40,855 nt of DNA, taken from assembly GCA_002719095.1 (NCBI GenBank), contig PBGO01000024.1:65949-106803 (forward strand), written 5' to 3'. Below are positions 1 through 9,806 of this stretch, in pieces (the first letter of the stretch is position 1; each line of letters starts with the position of its first letter). Under the pieces are notes generated by a model. The model saw only the letters and a program-made list of their open reading frames with translations. It did not search any database and was not told where the DNA came from. Position numbers and translations under genes: made by a program. Origin of the DNA: Fidelibacterota bacterium (GTDB taxonomy: Bacteria; Fidelibacterota; Marinisomatia; SCGC-AAA003-L08; D37C17).

Positions 1-85
1 AACTCTTTATGCTTTCAGGATTGTTCATAAATAATTAAGTTTTTGGGTAGTTAAACTCAAAAAAAATATAAATAAGGCATATCAA

Positions 86-1717
86 ATGAACGAAGTTACA
101 ATCAAAACTATTACAGCTGTGAATGAGCCCATTAAACCCTATGGACCTGGAAGTCCTGAAAAAGAAAGTATAAAAAAAGAAATTAATCGATTGAAATCTA
201 CTAAAATTGAAATTCCCATTATTATTGGAGGTCAGGAAATTAAAACAGGCAATACATCAAAATGTGTAATGCCACATGATCATAGTCATATACTAGCAAC
301 ATATCATAATGCATCAGAAGTTGAAATCAAGATGGCTATTGAAAGTTGTCTTGAAGCTCAAAATGATTGGGCAAATACATCTTTAGATAAACGATGTGAA
401 ATTTTCTATAAAATGGCTCAACTCCTTCAAAATAAATATAGAGATACTATTAATGCCTCTACAATGCTAGGGCAAAGTAAAAATATATTTCAAGCTGAAA
501 TAGATTCTGCTTGTGAACTTATCGACTTTTTTAAATTTAACTGTCAATACGCTCAAGAAATATATGCGAATCAGCCTTGTATCTCACCTAAAGGATTCAA
601 GAATCATTTAGAGTATAGACCTTTAGAGGGATTTGTTTTTGCTGTAACTCCATTTAACTTCACATCAATCGCAGCGAATCTTCCTTCAGCACCAGCGCTT
701 ATGGGTAATGTCTCAATATGGAAACCGGCATCAAGCTCTGTATACTCAGGATATTTTTTAATGCAGATGTTCAAAGAAGCAGGACTACCTGATGGCGTGA
801 TCAATTTCATTCCAGGAAAGGGATCAATCGTTGGACCAAATGTAATCAAAAACTCTAATCTTGCTGGAGTTCACTTTACTGGCTCAACCGCTGTTTTTCA
901 ATCAATGTGGAAAGAAATAGGAAATAATATAAATAACTACAAATCCTACCCAAGAATTGTGGGTGAGACTGGTGGAAAAGATTTTATACTTGCTCATGAA
1001 TCAATTGATCCCTCTGAACTCGTAACCGCGATGATCAGAGGTGCTTTTGAGTACCAAGGACAAAAGTGTTCTGCTGCATCAAGATGCTACATTCCAAAAA
1101 GTATATGGAAAAATACAAAAGAAATATTGCTAACTGAAATGTCAACCATTAAAATGGGTGATGTAGAAGATTTCACAAATTTCGTCAATGCAGTTATAGA
1201 TGAGTCAGCATTCGACAATATATCGTCATATATTGATTATGCTAAAAAATCTCCAGATGCTGAGATAATTCACGGCGGTTCTTATGATAAGACCAAAGGC
1301 TACTTCATTCAGCCAACAATAATTGTGACAAAAGATCCTAAATTTATGACAATGGTAGAAGAAATATTTGGACCAGTGCTTACTGTTTACATTTACGATG
1401 ATGATTGGAGAAGCATTTGCAAACTTGTCGATTCCACATCAGAGTATGCGTTAACTGGTGCGATAATGTCTAAAGACGAAAAAGCAATCGAAATAGGCAG
1501 TAAAATGCTTGTTAATTCTGCAGGAAACTTTTACATAAACGATAAGCCTACAGGAGCCGTTGTTGGGCAACAACCTTTTGGAGGCTCAAGAGCTTCAGGA
1601 ACTAATGATAAAGCGGGCTCATATTTAAATCTATTGAGATGGGTTTCTGTCAGGACTGTTAAAGAAACTCTTTTACCTCCAACAGATTATAGATACCCTT
1701 TTATGGAAGAAAAATAA
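86..1717 (+). CDS. pruA: L-glutamate gamma-semialdehyde (1-pyrroline-5-carboxylate) dehydrogenase
   Basis: 543 aa ORF; ALDH motifs FTGSTAVFQSMWKEIG, GETGGKDFI, GQKCSAASRCYIP, EEIFGPVLTVYIY, as in the ALDH4/PruA family. Confidence 0.93.
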   Translation: MNEVTIKTITAVNEPIKPYGPGSPEKESIKKEINRLKSTKIEIPIIIGGQEIKTGNTSKCVMPHDHSHILATYHNASEVEIKMAIESCLEAQNDWANTSLDKRCEIFYKMAQLLQNKYRDTINASTMLGQSKNIFQAEIDSACELIDFFKFNCQYAQEIYANQPCISPKGFKNHLEYRPLEGFVFAVTPFNFTSIAANLPSAPALMGNVSIWKPASSSVYSGYFLMQMFKEAGLPDGVINFIPGKGSIVGPNVIKNSNLAGVHFTGSTAVFQSMWKEIGNNINNYKSYPRIVGETGGKDFILAHESIDPSELVTAMIRGAFEYQGQKCSAASRCYIPKSIWKNTKEILLTEMSTIKMGDVEDFTNFVNAVIDESAFDNISSYIDYAKKSPDAEIIHGGSYDKTKGYFIQPTIIVTKDPKFMTMVEEIFGPVLTVYIYDDDWRSICKLVDSTSEYALTGAIMSKDEKAIEIGSKMLVNSAGNFYINDKPTGAVVGQQPFGGSRASGTNDKAGSYLNLLRWVSVRTVKETLLPPTDYRYPFMEEK

Positions 1718-2826
1718 TGATAAAAACAATCACAAATGAATATGATTTTATCGACAGTGTTATCGTACACAGGCCTGATATCGAGCATTTAGAAATGACT
1801 CCAAAAAATCTTAATTCAGAAGACGATGAAAATTACTTACTCTTCGACGACATAATTGATTTAAGAATAGCTCAAAAAGAGCACGATTTATTCACCTCTG
1901 TCATTAAAAAGTTTACAGGCGAAGATAAGTGTTTCGAATTACTATCAATGCTTAAAGATGTGTCAGGAGATTTTGATTTGACCTCAAAACATCCACTTCC
2001 AAATATAATGTTCACCAGAGATTTAGGTGTAAGTATAGGTAACTCTGTAATAATTACTTGGGCATCCAATAGCGTAAGAAATCCTGAAAATATAATAGCA
2101 AAACAAATTATCAAAAATCATAAGGTATTTTCAAAAAGTATCATTTATGATTTTCATAAAAATCACCCTGGACTTGCATTTGAAGGAGGTGATGTAACAT
2201 TAATTAACGAAGAGGTTGTAGCAATCGGTATTAGTGAAAGAACATCAATACATTCAGTTGAAGCTATTGTTCCTTTTATGTATGAAAATGGAGTAAAATA
2301 CATCATGTGCTTTAATATGCCGAAAGAGCGAAGATTTATGCATTTAGATACTGTCTTAAGTATCATTAATACAAACGAAGCAATTGCATATCCCCCATTT
2401 TTTCAGAAAAATAATCCCCTAGAGCTTGATGTAAATATAATTAAAACCTCAGAAAAAGCTCCTACTTCACATATGAAGCTAAAAGCTAACCATGCCTTTG
2501 ATGATGTTGGCATTGATATGAAATTCATTAAATGCGGTGGTGATAATGGCAAAATGCAAGAACGTGAACAATGGACAGATGGAGCAAACGCTTTCTGTCT
2601 TGCTCCTGGAGTAATAGTTTTATATGATAGAAATCTAAATACTTTAAAAGAGCTCGAAAAGCATGGATATGAAATAATGTCTGCAAGAAAATTTTTGGAT
2701 TTGGATAATTTTGAGAGTGGACAAAAAACAGTTATAACTATTGAATCAGGCGAGCTCTCAAGAGGTAGAGGCGGGCCTAGATGCTTAACAATGCCTATTG
2801 GAAGAAAGAATGATTCAAAAAGATAA
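1717..2826 (+). CDS. arcA: Arginine deiminase
   Basis: VHRPDIEHLEMTPKN, LLFDDIIDLRIAQKEHDLF, FEGGDVTLI, MHLDTVLSII and catalytic-Cys motif RGRGGPRCLTMP; start overlaps the pruA stop (TAATG). Confidence 0.9.
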   Translation: MIKTITNEYDFIDSVIVHRPDIEHLEMTPKNLNSEDDENYLLFDDIIDLRIAQKEHDLFTSVIKKFTGEDKCFELLSMLKDVSGDFDLTSKHPLPNIMFTRDLGVSIGNSVIITWASNSVRNPENIIAKQIIKNHKVFSKSIIYDFHKNHPGLAFEGGDVTLINEEVVAIGISERTSIHSVEAIVPFMYENGVKYIMCFNMPKERRFMHLDTVLSIINTNEAIAYPPFFQKNNPLELDVNIIKTSEKAPTSHMKLKANHAFDDVGIDMKFIKCGGDNGKMQEREQWTDGANAFCLAPGVIVLYDRNLNTLKELEKHGYEIMSARKFLDLDNFESGQKTVITIESGELSRGRGGPRCLTMPIGRKNDSKR

Positions 2827-3766
2827 TAAAAAAGTAGTAATCGCTCTGGGTGGAAATGCTCTGATGCAGAAGTATGACTCAGGATCTGCCGAACAGCAAT
2901 TCAGGCAAACCAGAAAAAGTCTAGATCAGCTGTTTCATTTTATAGAAAAAGATTATAATATATGTATTACACACGGCAATGGACCTCAAGTTGGACTTGA
3001 ATTATTGAAAAATGAAGCTACGGCAGGTGAGATTCCTGCCCTACCTTTAGGAGTGCTGATAGCTCATACTCAAGGTGGTATTGGTTATATAATCCAACAG
3101 TCTTTACAAAATTTACTATCAAAAAAAGGGCTAGAAAAAGAAGTTGTTACCTTTGTATCTCAAGTTAAAGTTGACCCTAAAGACCCAAAGTTAAAAAATC
3201 CAACTAAATTTATAGGAAAGCACTTTACTAAAGATTTAGCATCGGAAATGATTAAAAAATTCGATTGGCAAATGAAGGAGCAGGAAAAAGATTCATGGAG
3301 GAGAGTAGTGTCAAGCCCTACCCCACAATATCTTTTTAATGGTAATTCAATAAAACATTTGATGGAGTTTGGGACGATTGTAATTGCTGCTGGAGGTGGA
3401 GGGATACCAGCATATATTAAAGAAGATAAAGGTCTTCGACTCGTTGATGGAGTAATTGATAAAGATATGACATCTGCTCTTCTTGCAAGAATAGTAAAAT
3501 CAGAAGAATTTTTTATTATTACAGATGTTGATCATGTTTGCTTAAATTACGGCTCAAATGATGCAAAAGAAATTCATAAATGTACTTTAGGTGAATTGAA
3601 GAAGTGGTTAAAAGAAGGTCACTTCAAAGAAGGTACAATGAAGCCAAAAATCGAGGCTGCAATATACTTTTTAGAGCATCATGGAAAAAAGGTAATTATA
3701 ACGTCAATTGATAATATTGAAAATGCAATACAAAGAAAATCAGGAACAATAATTAAAAAGGCTTAA
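2810..3766 (+). CDS. arcC: Carbamate kinase
   Basis: VVIALGGNALMQ, ITHGNGPQVGL, AAGGGGIPAY, ITDVDHVCLNYG, GTMKPKIEAAIYFLE; ATG at 2810 with GGAAGAAAG upstream preferred over the TTG at 2798 used in the ORF track. Confidence 0.92.
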   Translation: MIQKDNKKVVIALGGNALMQKYDSGSAEQQFRQTRKSLDQLFHFIEKDYNICITHGNGPQVGLELLKNEATAGEIPALPLGVLIAHTQGGIGYIIQQSLQNLLSKKGLEKEVVTFVSQVKVDPKDPKLKNPTKFIGKHFTKDLASEMIKKFDWQMKEQEKDSWRRVVSSPTPQYLFNGNSIKHLMEFGTIVIAAGGGGIPAYIKEDKGLRLVDGVIDKDMTSALLARIVKSEEFFIITDVDHVCLNYGSNDAKEIHKCTLGELKKWLKEGHFKEGTMKPKIEAAIYFLEHHGKKVIITSIDNIENAIQRKSGTIIKKA

Positions 3767-3769
3767 TTA

Positions 3770-4948
3770 ATGAAAATACACGAATATCAAGCAAAGAAGA
3801 TACTCAAGGAATTTAATGTACCTATTCAAGACGGTTATTTAATTGAAAATACTCTAAAAGCTATGGAAACAGTAAAGAAAGTACAAATCGATTTCGATTC
3901 TGAAGCTGTTGTCGTAAAAGCGCAAATACATGCTGGTGGAAGAGGCAAGGCTGGAGGAGTAAAATTTTGTACATCTGCAGATAAAGCAGAACAGGAAATC
4001 AAGCAGATGATGGGCAAGAAATTAGTCACTCATCAAACAGGACCTGATGGTAAGGAAGTAAAGAAAATTTTGATAACTGAGGCCCTTGATATTAAAAGTG
4101 AATTTTATGTTGCAATCACTTTAGATAGAGCAAAAGAAATGAATGTTATCATGGCTTCGCCAGAGGGAGGAATTGATATAGAAGAGGTTGCGGAAAAAAC
4201 ACCTGAAAAAATACATAAGATCTGGGTAGAACCTAATTACGGCTTGAGAAGTTTTCAAATTAAAAAGTTAATTAAAGGATTAGGTTTAAGTGATAATCAT
4301 GTAAAAAATGCAATTACTTTATTCAAGAATTTATATAAATGTTATGAGCAGACTGATTGTTCTTTGCTTGAAATAAATCCTCTAGTCATTACAAAAAATG
4401 ATAAAATCATAGCACTTGATGCAAAATTTAATTTTGATGGAAATGCATTATACAGGCATAGTGATATTTTAAACATGAGAGACATTGATGAAGAAGATGC
4501 TACGGAGGTTGAGGCTAGTAAGTATAATCTAAACTATATCAAGCTTGATGGAAATGTTGGGTGTATGGTCAATGGTGCAGGACTTGCTATGGCTACTATG
4601 GATATAATAAAATTATCTGGAGGAGATCCAGCAAATTTTTTAGATGTAGGTGGTGCAGCCAATATAGACACAATTAAAAATGGATTTAAAATCATACTAA
4701 GCGATAAGAATGTTAAAGCAATTCTAATAAATATTTTTGGAGGTATAGTAAGATGCGATAGGGTTGCAAATGGTGTTGTTCAAGCGGTTCAGGAAATGGA
4801 CCTTGACTTCCCTATTGTAGTTAGACTTGAAGGAACAAATGCAGATGCAGCAAAAAAAATATTAGATGAGTCTGATGTTTCCGTTACATCAGCCCACAGT
4901 ATGAAGGATGCTGCTAGTAAAGTAGTCGAGCTAGCGTTAAGGAGATGA
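3770..4948 (+). CDS. sucC: Succinyl-CoA synthetase (ADP-forming) beta subunit
   Basis: MKIHEYQAKKILKEFNVPI, KAQIHAGGRGKAGGVK, LEINPLV, GGAANIDTIKNGFKII, NIFGGIVRCDRVANGVV. Confidence 0.96.
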   Translation: MKIHEYQAKKILKEFNVPIQDGYLIENTLKAMETVKKVQIDFDSEAVVVKAQIHAGGRGKAGGVKFCTSADKAEQEIKQMMGKKLVTHQTGPDGKEVKKILITEALDIKSEFYVAITLDRAKEMNVIMASPEGGIDIEEVAEKTPEKIHKIWVEPNYGLRSFQIKKLIKGLGLSDNHVKNAITLFKNLYKCYEQTDCSLLEINPLVITKNDKIIALDAKFNFDGNALYRHSDILNMRDIDEEDATEVEASKYNLNYIKLDGNVGCMVNGAGLAMATMDIIKLSGGDPANFLDVGGAANIDTIKNGFKIILSDKNVKAILINIFGGIVRCDRVANGVVQAVQEMDLDFPIVVRLEGTNADAAKKILDESDVSVTSAHSMKDAASKVVELALRR

Positions 4949-4949
4949 A

Positions 4950-5840
4950 ATGTCAATATTAATAAATAAAAGCACTAGAGTTATAGTTCAAGGTATAACA
5001 GGTTCTGAAGGAACTTTTCATTCTGAACAAATGATAAAATATGGAACGAATATCGTTGCGGGAGTAACACCTGGAAAGGGTGGTACTAAAGCAATCAATA
5101 ATTCAATTCCTGTTTTTGATTCTGTTGAGGAAGCTATAAAAAAAACCGGTGCAAATGCCTCAATAATATTTGTACCTCCAGCTTTTGCTGCAGAAGCTGT
5201 GATTGAATCTGCTTACTCTGGTATTGAAGTTGTTGTCTGTATATCCGAAGGAATACCTGTTAAAAATATGATTGAAGTTAAAGCTTTGTGTAAAAAAAAT
5301 AATACTCATCTTATTGGACCTAATTGCCCGGGCATTATAACAGTTGACGAATGCAAACTTGGAATAATGCCAGGATTTATTTGTAAAAAAGGAGATATTG
5401 GTGTAATATCAAAATCAGGGACTCTAACCTATGAAGCAATTGATCAGCTTGTTAAGAATGATTTAGGAGTAACAACTGCAATTGGAATTGGAGGAGATCC
5501 AATTATTGGTACGAGCATGAAAGATGCTATTGAATTATTTGAAAATGATATTGATACAAAAGGACTTGTAATGATAGGTGAAATTGGCGGACAAATGGAA
5601 ATTGAAGCAGCTAATTGGGCTAAAGACAACTGTAGTAAGCCAATTGTAGGATTCATTGCTGGGCAAACTGCGCCACCTGGGAGAAGAATGGGCCATGCGG
5701 GAGCCATAGTTTCTGGTGGCAATGAAACAGCTGAAGCAAAAATGAAAATTTTATCTGATTGTAACATTGATGTGAGTACGTCAGTTGCCGATATTGGAGA
5801 AATGATGAAAGTAAAAATGGAGAAAAAATATGCAAAATAA
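4950..5840 (+). CDS. sucD: Succinyl-CoA synthetase alpha subunit
   Basis: VQGITGSEGTFHSEQMIKYGTNIVAGVTPGKGG, GPNCPGIIT, SKSGTLTYEA, GIGGDPIIGTS, GHAGAIVSGG. Confidence 0.96.
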   Translation: MSILINKSTRVIVQGITGSEGTFHSEQMIKYGTNIVAGVTPGKGGTKAINNSIPVFDSVEEAIKKTGANASIIFVPPAFAAEAVIESAYSGIEVVVCISEGIPVKNMIEVKALCKKNNTHLIGPNCPGIITVDECKLGIMPGFICKKGDIGVISKSGTLTYEAIDQLVKNDLGVTTAIGIGGDPIIGTSMKDAIELFENDIDTKGLVMIGEIGGQMEIEAANWAKDNCSKPIVGFIAGQTAPPGRRMGHAGAIVSGGNETAEAKMKILSDCNIDVSTSVADIGEMMKVKMEKKYAK

Positions 5841-6240
5841 AACGTTTGCAATTATTAAGCCTGATGCTGTCGAGAGTAATAATCTAGGTAAAATTATTGA
5901 TATAATAATAAAAAATGAATTTACTATTTTAAATGCACGACTAATTACTATGAGCGTTTCACAGGCTGAAGGATTCTATGCTATACATAAAGAAAGACCT
6001 TTCTTTCATGATTTAGTATCTTTTATGTGTTCAGGACCTTGTATGGTGCTTGAATTAGAAAAACCCAATGCTGTAAAAGAATGGAGAAGTCTTATTGGCT
6101 CAACAGATCCTAATGAAGCTGATGATGGAACAATAAGAAAAGACTTTGCTGAAAGTAAAGAGCGTAATTCAGTTCACGGTTCTGATTCCGATGAAAATGC
6201 ATCGATTGAAATAAACTATTTTTTTAAAAATGAAATTTAA
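5830..6240 (+). CDS. ndk: Nucleoside diphosphate kinase
   Basis: TFAIIKPDAVESNNLGKII, ATDP-like STDPNEADDGTIRKDFA, NSVHGSDSDENASIEINYFF. Confidence 0.95.
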   Translation: MQNKTFAIIKPDAVESNNLGKIIDIIIKNEFTILNARLITMSVSQAEGFYAIHKERPFFHDLVSFMCSGPCMVLELEKPNAVKEWRSLIGSTDPNEADDGTIRKDFAESKERNSVHGSDSDENASIEINYFFKNEI

Positions 6241-7363
6241 TATGTATAAAATCTTATTTTTCTTTTTTTTCATACTTTTAAGATGTGACAGAAGTTACGA
6301 TTACGTTGTAACCAATGATTTAATTAGCGTGGAAACTAACCAAGTCATCGAACTAAAATCAATTTACTTTCAGAATAATATTGATAATATATCACACTTA
6401 GATTCATTGTCGTTTTCATGGACCTCAGATAAACTCCTCGAAAATAAATTCAATCTTAAACCTTTTGGCGATTTTGGTGAAAAGGCTTATCTAACACCTA
6501 TTAATGAAGGTTTTTTTGAAATAAATCTCATTGTAAAACATAGGTGGACGGGAAAGCAGCTTAATTATGAAAATTTTATTTTTGAGGTTACTTCATCAAA
6601 TGAAAATAAATATAATAATGTTGAAAACAACATATCTGAAAATAAAAGTATAAATGAAATAAAAGTAGATAAAAAAGCTAAAATATATGAACCCTCAAAA
6701 CCTGATGAAAAGATCCATGAAAATATTTTTTTCATACAATTTGGAGCATTTAAGAGTAAGCAAAAGGCATTACTTGAATTAAATAACATCGAAAAATATT
6801 TATCCAATCTTTTTATAATTGAGGAAGAATCTCTATTTAAAATTCGATCAGGTCCTTACGATACCTTTAGCCAGGCAAAGTCTATTTCTGAGTCTTTAAA
6901 TAAAGATTTGAGACATGAAAGTTGGATTATTCAAAATTTTATATTTGATAATTTAAAATTGGACTCTGAATCAAAAATAATTAATATTGAGGTTGAAAAT
7001 CTAATTAGCTATGAAGACGAAGTACAATCTAAACCTATTGAGGTTGAAAATCTAATTAGCTATGAAGACGAAGTACAATCTAAACCTATTGAGGTTGAAA
7101 ATCTAATTAGCTATGAAGATGAAATAGCAAAAACAGAAAAATCATACATTCAAATTGGTACTTGGAAAAATAAAAATAAAGCAATAGAATATTTTGATAC
7201 AATCAAATCTTTAGGTTTTGAACCATTCATTGAAGAAGTAATTGGACCAAATGACCAAGTATGGAATAAGGTTCTGATTGGTCCGTTTAATAAGGAGAAA
7301 GCTGATATTTTTCAAAAGGAGATTTCAAAAAATATCAATAGAAGAGTTAGAATAATTAAATAA
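6230..7363 (+). CDS. SPOR-domain envelope protein (probable lipoprotein or signal-bearing) with two SPOR-like modules
   Basis: Hydrophobic N-terminus ending ...ILLRCDRS; SPOR-like modules FFIQFGAFKSKQKALLELNNIEKYL...FKIRSGPYDTFSQAKSISESL and SYIQIGTWKNKNKAIEYFDTIKSLGF...WNKVLIGPFNKEKADIFQKEI. Confidence 0.75.
   Translation: MKFNMYKILFFFFFILLRCDRSYDYVVTNDLISVETNQVIELKSIYFQNNIDNISHLDSLSFSWTSDKLLENKFNLKPFGDFGEKAYLTPINEGFFEINLIVKHRWTGKQLNYENFIFEVTSSNENKYNNVENNISENKSINEIKVDKKAKIYEPSKPDEKIHENIFFIQFGAFKSKQKALLELNNIEKYLSNLFIIEEESLFKIRSGPYDTFSQAKSISESLNKDLRHESWIIQNFIFDNLKLDSESKIINIEVENLISYEDEVQSKPIEVENLISYEDEVQSKPIEVENLISYEDEIAKTEKSYIQIGTWKNKNKAIEYFDTIKSLGFEPFIEEVIGPNDQVWNKVLIGPFNKEKADIFQKEISKNINRRVRIIK
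6986..7126 (+). repeat. In-frame 51-bp tandem repeat (17 aa, IEVENLISYEDEVQSKP), 2.7 copies
   Basis: Units read directly at 6986-7036, 7037-7087 and 7088-about 7126 (partial). Confidence 0.95.
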
Positions 7364-7428
7364 ATTATTTTCTTTATGTTTTAATTATTTATAAATTAAG
7401 TCCTCAATTTTAATAATAAGGTGTTTTT

Positions 7429-7668
7429 ATGTCAAGAATATGTAAAATAACAGGTAAGAGACCCAGAGTTGCAAACAACGTTTCAAAAGCAAACAACAAA
7501 ACGAAAAGAAAGCAGTATCCTAATCTTCAAAATAAAAAAGTTTTCATACCTGAAACTGGTAAGTTTATTAAACTTAGAATATCAACAAAAGCGATTAAAA
7601 CTATTGATAAGTTTGGATTGACTCATTTTTTGAATAAAAACAACCTATCACTTAAAGACATACAATAA
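7429..7668 (+). CDS. rpmB: 50S ribosomal protein L28
   Basis: MSRICKITGKRPRVANNVSKANNKTKRKQYPNLQ. Confidence 0.95.
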   Translation: MSRICKITGKRPRVANNVSKANNKTKRKQYPNLQNKKVFIPETGKFIKLRISTKAIKTIDKFGLTHFLNKNNLSLKDIQ

Positions 7669-7669
7669 A

Positions 7670-7855
7670 ATGGCTGTACCTAAACGTAAAATATCAAAAA
7701 CTAGAGGAAGAAAGAGAAGAACACATTGGAAGTTGAAAAATTCTAATTCAATTATTTTATGTTCGAAGACTGGTCAGCCTCATCTACGTCATAGAGCATA
7801 TTATGTTGATGGAGTTCTCCACTTTAAAGGTGAAGTTCTCCAGCAAAATAAATAA
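7670..7855 (+). CDS. rpmF: 50S ribosomal protein L32
   Basis: MAVPKRKISKTRGRKRRTHWKLK...GQPHLRHRAYYVDGVLHFKG. Confidence 0.95.
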   Translation: MAVPKRKISKTRGRKRRTHWKLKNSNSIILCSKTGQPHLRHRAYYVDGVLHFKGEVLQQNK

Positions 7856-7923
7856 TATCTTTGTAATTTAGATTTTCCAATTAATCTTTTCATCAACAAT
7901 GAAGAATTTTTCTTTTTTTAAAT

Positions 7924-8826
7924 ATGGATAAGCTATCATATATTTTTTCAGGACAAGGTTCCCAGTACGTTGGCATGGATGCGCTTTTTGAAAAGTTTCC
8001 TAATTTCTCAAAAGATTATTTTATTAAAGCCAATGATATTCTCGGTTATGATATCTATAACATAATAAAAAACGGACCTTCAGAAAAAATTAACAGCACG
8101 AGATATACCCAACCAGCAATATTTATTATAAGCTCAATTGCATTTGATATTTTAAAAAATGAATACGGATTACCTGATTTTTGTTCTGGTCACAGTTTAG
8201 GAGAAATATCAGCACTCTATGCTTGCAATGTATTAACATATGAAGATGCACTAATTCTTGTCAATAATCGAGCACGTGCAATGGAAATATGTTCAGAAAA
8301 AAATCCAGGTGGTATGATAGCTTTAATCAATCAGAGTGAAAGTAAAATTGAATCAGTTCTAAATATTTCCAACCTTGTAATTGCAAATTTCAACTCTGAC
8401 AAACAAACGATTTTGTCAGGATCAGATAAATCAATTAAAATTGCATTAGATTTTTGCATAAATAAGAAAATTAAAGCAATTAAACTTCCCGTTTCTGGCG
8501 CATTTCATTCAAAATTAATGGGTTCAGCATCTGATACTTTGCTAGAAACAATAAATCAACTAAATTTTGATGATGCAAATATACCATTATATCAAAACTA
8601 CGATGGATTACCTTATATGGATAAGATTTTAATCAAGAAAAATATAATAAAACAACTCACATCACCAGTTTTATGGAAAAATTGCGTTGATAACATGATT
8701 AAAGATGGAGCGTCTTCTTTTATTGAAGTCGGTCCAAAAAATGTGCTTTCATCAATAAATAAATCTATAAATAAAAATGTATCAACAGATTCATTTGAAA
8801 ATTTAATTAAAAATGAATCGATATAA
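7924..8826 (+). CDS. fabD: Malonyl-CoA:ACP transacylase
   Basis: FSGQGSQYVGM, SGHSLGEISALYA, PVSGAFHSKLM, EVGPKNVL. Confidence 0.95.
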   Translation: MDKLSYIFSGQGSQYVGMDALFEKFPNFSKDYFIKANDILGYDIYNIIKNGPSEKINSTRYTQPAIFIISSIAFDILKNEYGLPDFCSGHSLGEISALYACNVLTYEDALILVNNRARAMEICSEKNPGGMIALINQSESKIESVLNISNLVIANFNSDKQTILSGSDKSIKIALDFCINKKIKAIKLPVSGAFHSKLMGSASDTLLETINQLNFDDANIPLYQNYDGLPYMDKILIKKNIIKQLTSPVLWKNCVDNMIKDGASSFIEVGPKNVLSSINKSINKNVSTDSFENLIKNESI

Positions 8827-9550
8827 TTTAGCAAATAAAACTTCACTAGTAACTGGTGGTTCAAGGGGAATAGGTCTTGGAATATCTAAAAAACTTCTTC
8901 AATCAGGTTCTGATGTTGTAATTTTGAGTCAATCAGAATGGCTAAAACGAGAAACTCTCGATGAGCTTAAAGTTCTTGGTAACATAGATTATTTATGCGT
9001 AGATGTTTCTGATTACAATGACGTAAAATCAAAAATCAAAAAAATAACTGAAAAATTTAATAAAATCGATATTCTCGTTAACAATGCAGGTATTACCATT
9101 GATAAGCTTGCAATTAGGACTTCAGATTCAGATTGGGATAAGGTTTTAAATACAAATCTTAAAGGGTATTTCAATTGCATTAAATCTGTACTCCCATACA
9201 TGATAAAACAAAGGTTTGGAAAAATAATCAATATATCTTCGGTTATAGGAATAAAAGGTAATCAAGGTCAAAGTAGCTATTCAGCTTCAAAGGCTGGTAT
9301 CATTGGACTAACTAAGAGTATTGCAAAAGAATATGGAGCAAAGTCAATAAATGTAAATGCTATAGCTCCAGGCTATATAAAAACAGAAATGACAGATAAT
9401 ATTAATTCTGATAAATTTTTAGATAACATCACACTAAAAAGAGCTGGACTTCCTGAGGATGTTGCTAATCTAGTTTGTTTTCTGTCATCTGATGACAGTT
9501 CATATATAACAGGTCAAGTAATAGATATTGATGGTGGTTTAGTAATTTAA
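8813..9550 (+). CDS. fabG: 3-oxoacyl-ACP reductase
   Basis: SLVTGGSRGIGLGI, NNAGIT, YSASKAGIIGLTKSIAKEY, APGYIKTEM, SSYITGQVIDIDGG. Confidence 0.94.
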   Translation: MNRYNLANKTSLVTGGSRGIGLGISKKLLQSGSDVVILSQSEWLKRETLDELKVLGNIDYLCVDVSDYNDVKSKIKKITEKFNKIDILVNNAGITIDKLAIRTSDSDWDKVLNTNLKGYFNCIKSVLPYMIKQRFGKIINISSVIGIKGNQGQSSYSASKAGIIGLTKSIAKEYGAKSINVNAIAPGYIKTEMTDNINSDKFLDNITLKRAGLPEDVANLVCFLSSDDSSYITGQVIDIDGGLVI

Positions 9551-9568
9551 TAAAAAGGAGAAATAAAG

Positions 9569-9796
9569 ATGTCAAAAGATAAAATAAAAGAAATCATTAT
9601 GGAAAAATTAGGAGTTGAAGAAAATAAGATTACATTAGAAGCTAACTTTATAAACGATTTAGGGGCTGATTCCTTGGATCAAGTCGAATTAATTATGCAG
9701 CTGGAGGAAGAATTTGATATTGAAATTAGTGATGAAGATGCTGAAAAACTAGTGACTGTTGGAAAAGTTTACGATTATTTAAAAAATAATAAATAG
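9569..9796 (+). CDS. acpP: Acyl carrier protein
   Basis: 75 aa, phosphopantetheine site [24 protein letters not shown]. Confidence 0.97.
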   Translation: MSKDKIKEIIMEKLGVEENKITLEANFINDLGADSLDQVELIMQLEEEFDIEISDEDAEKLVTVGKVYDYLKNNK

Positions 9797-9806
9797 TACC
9801 TTTCAT

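Noticed and set aside
1-85. Possible 3' end of an upstream gene (…TLYAFRIVHK*)
   Set aside because: Too short to assign a frame or family.
5444-5851. 135-aa antisense ORF within sucD
   Set aside because: Lies opposite a highly conserved gene; composition is explained by its reverse complement.
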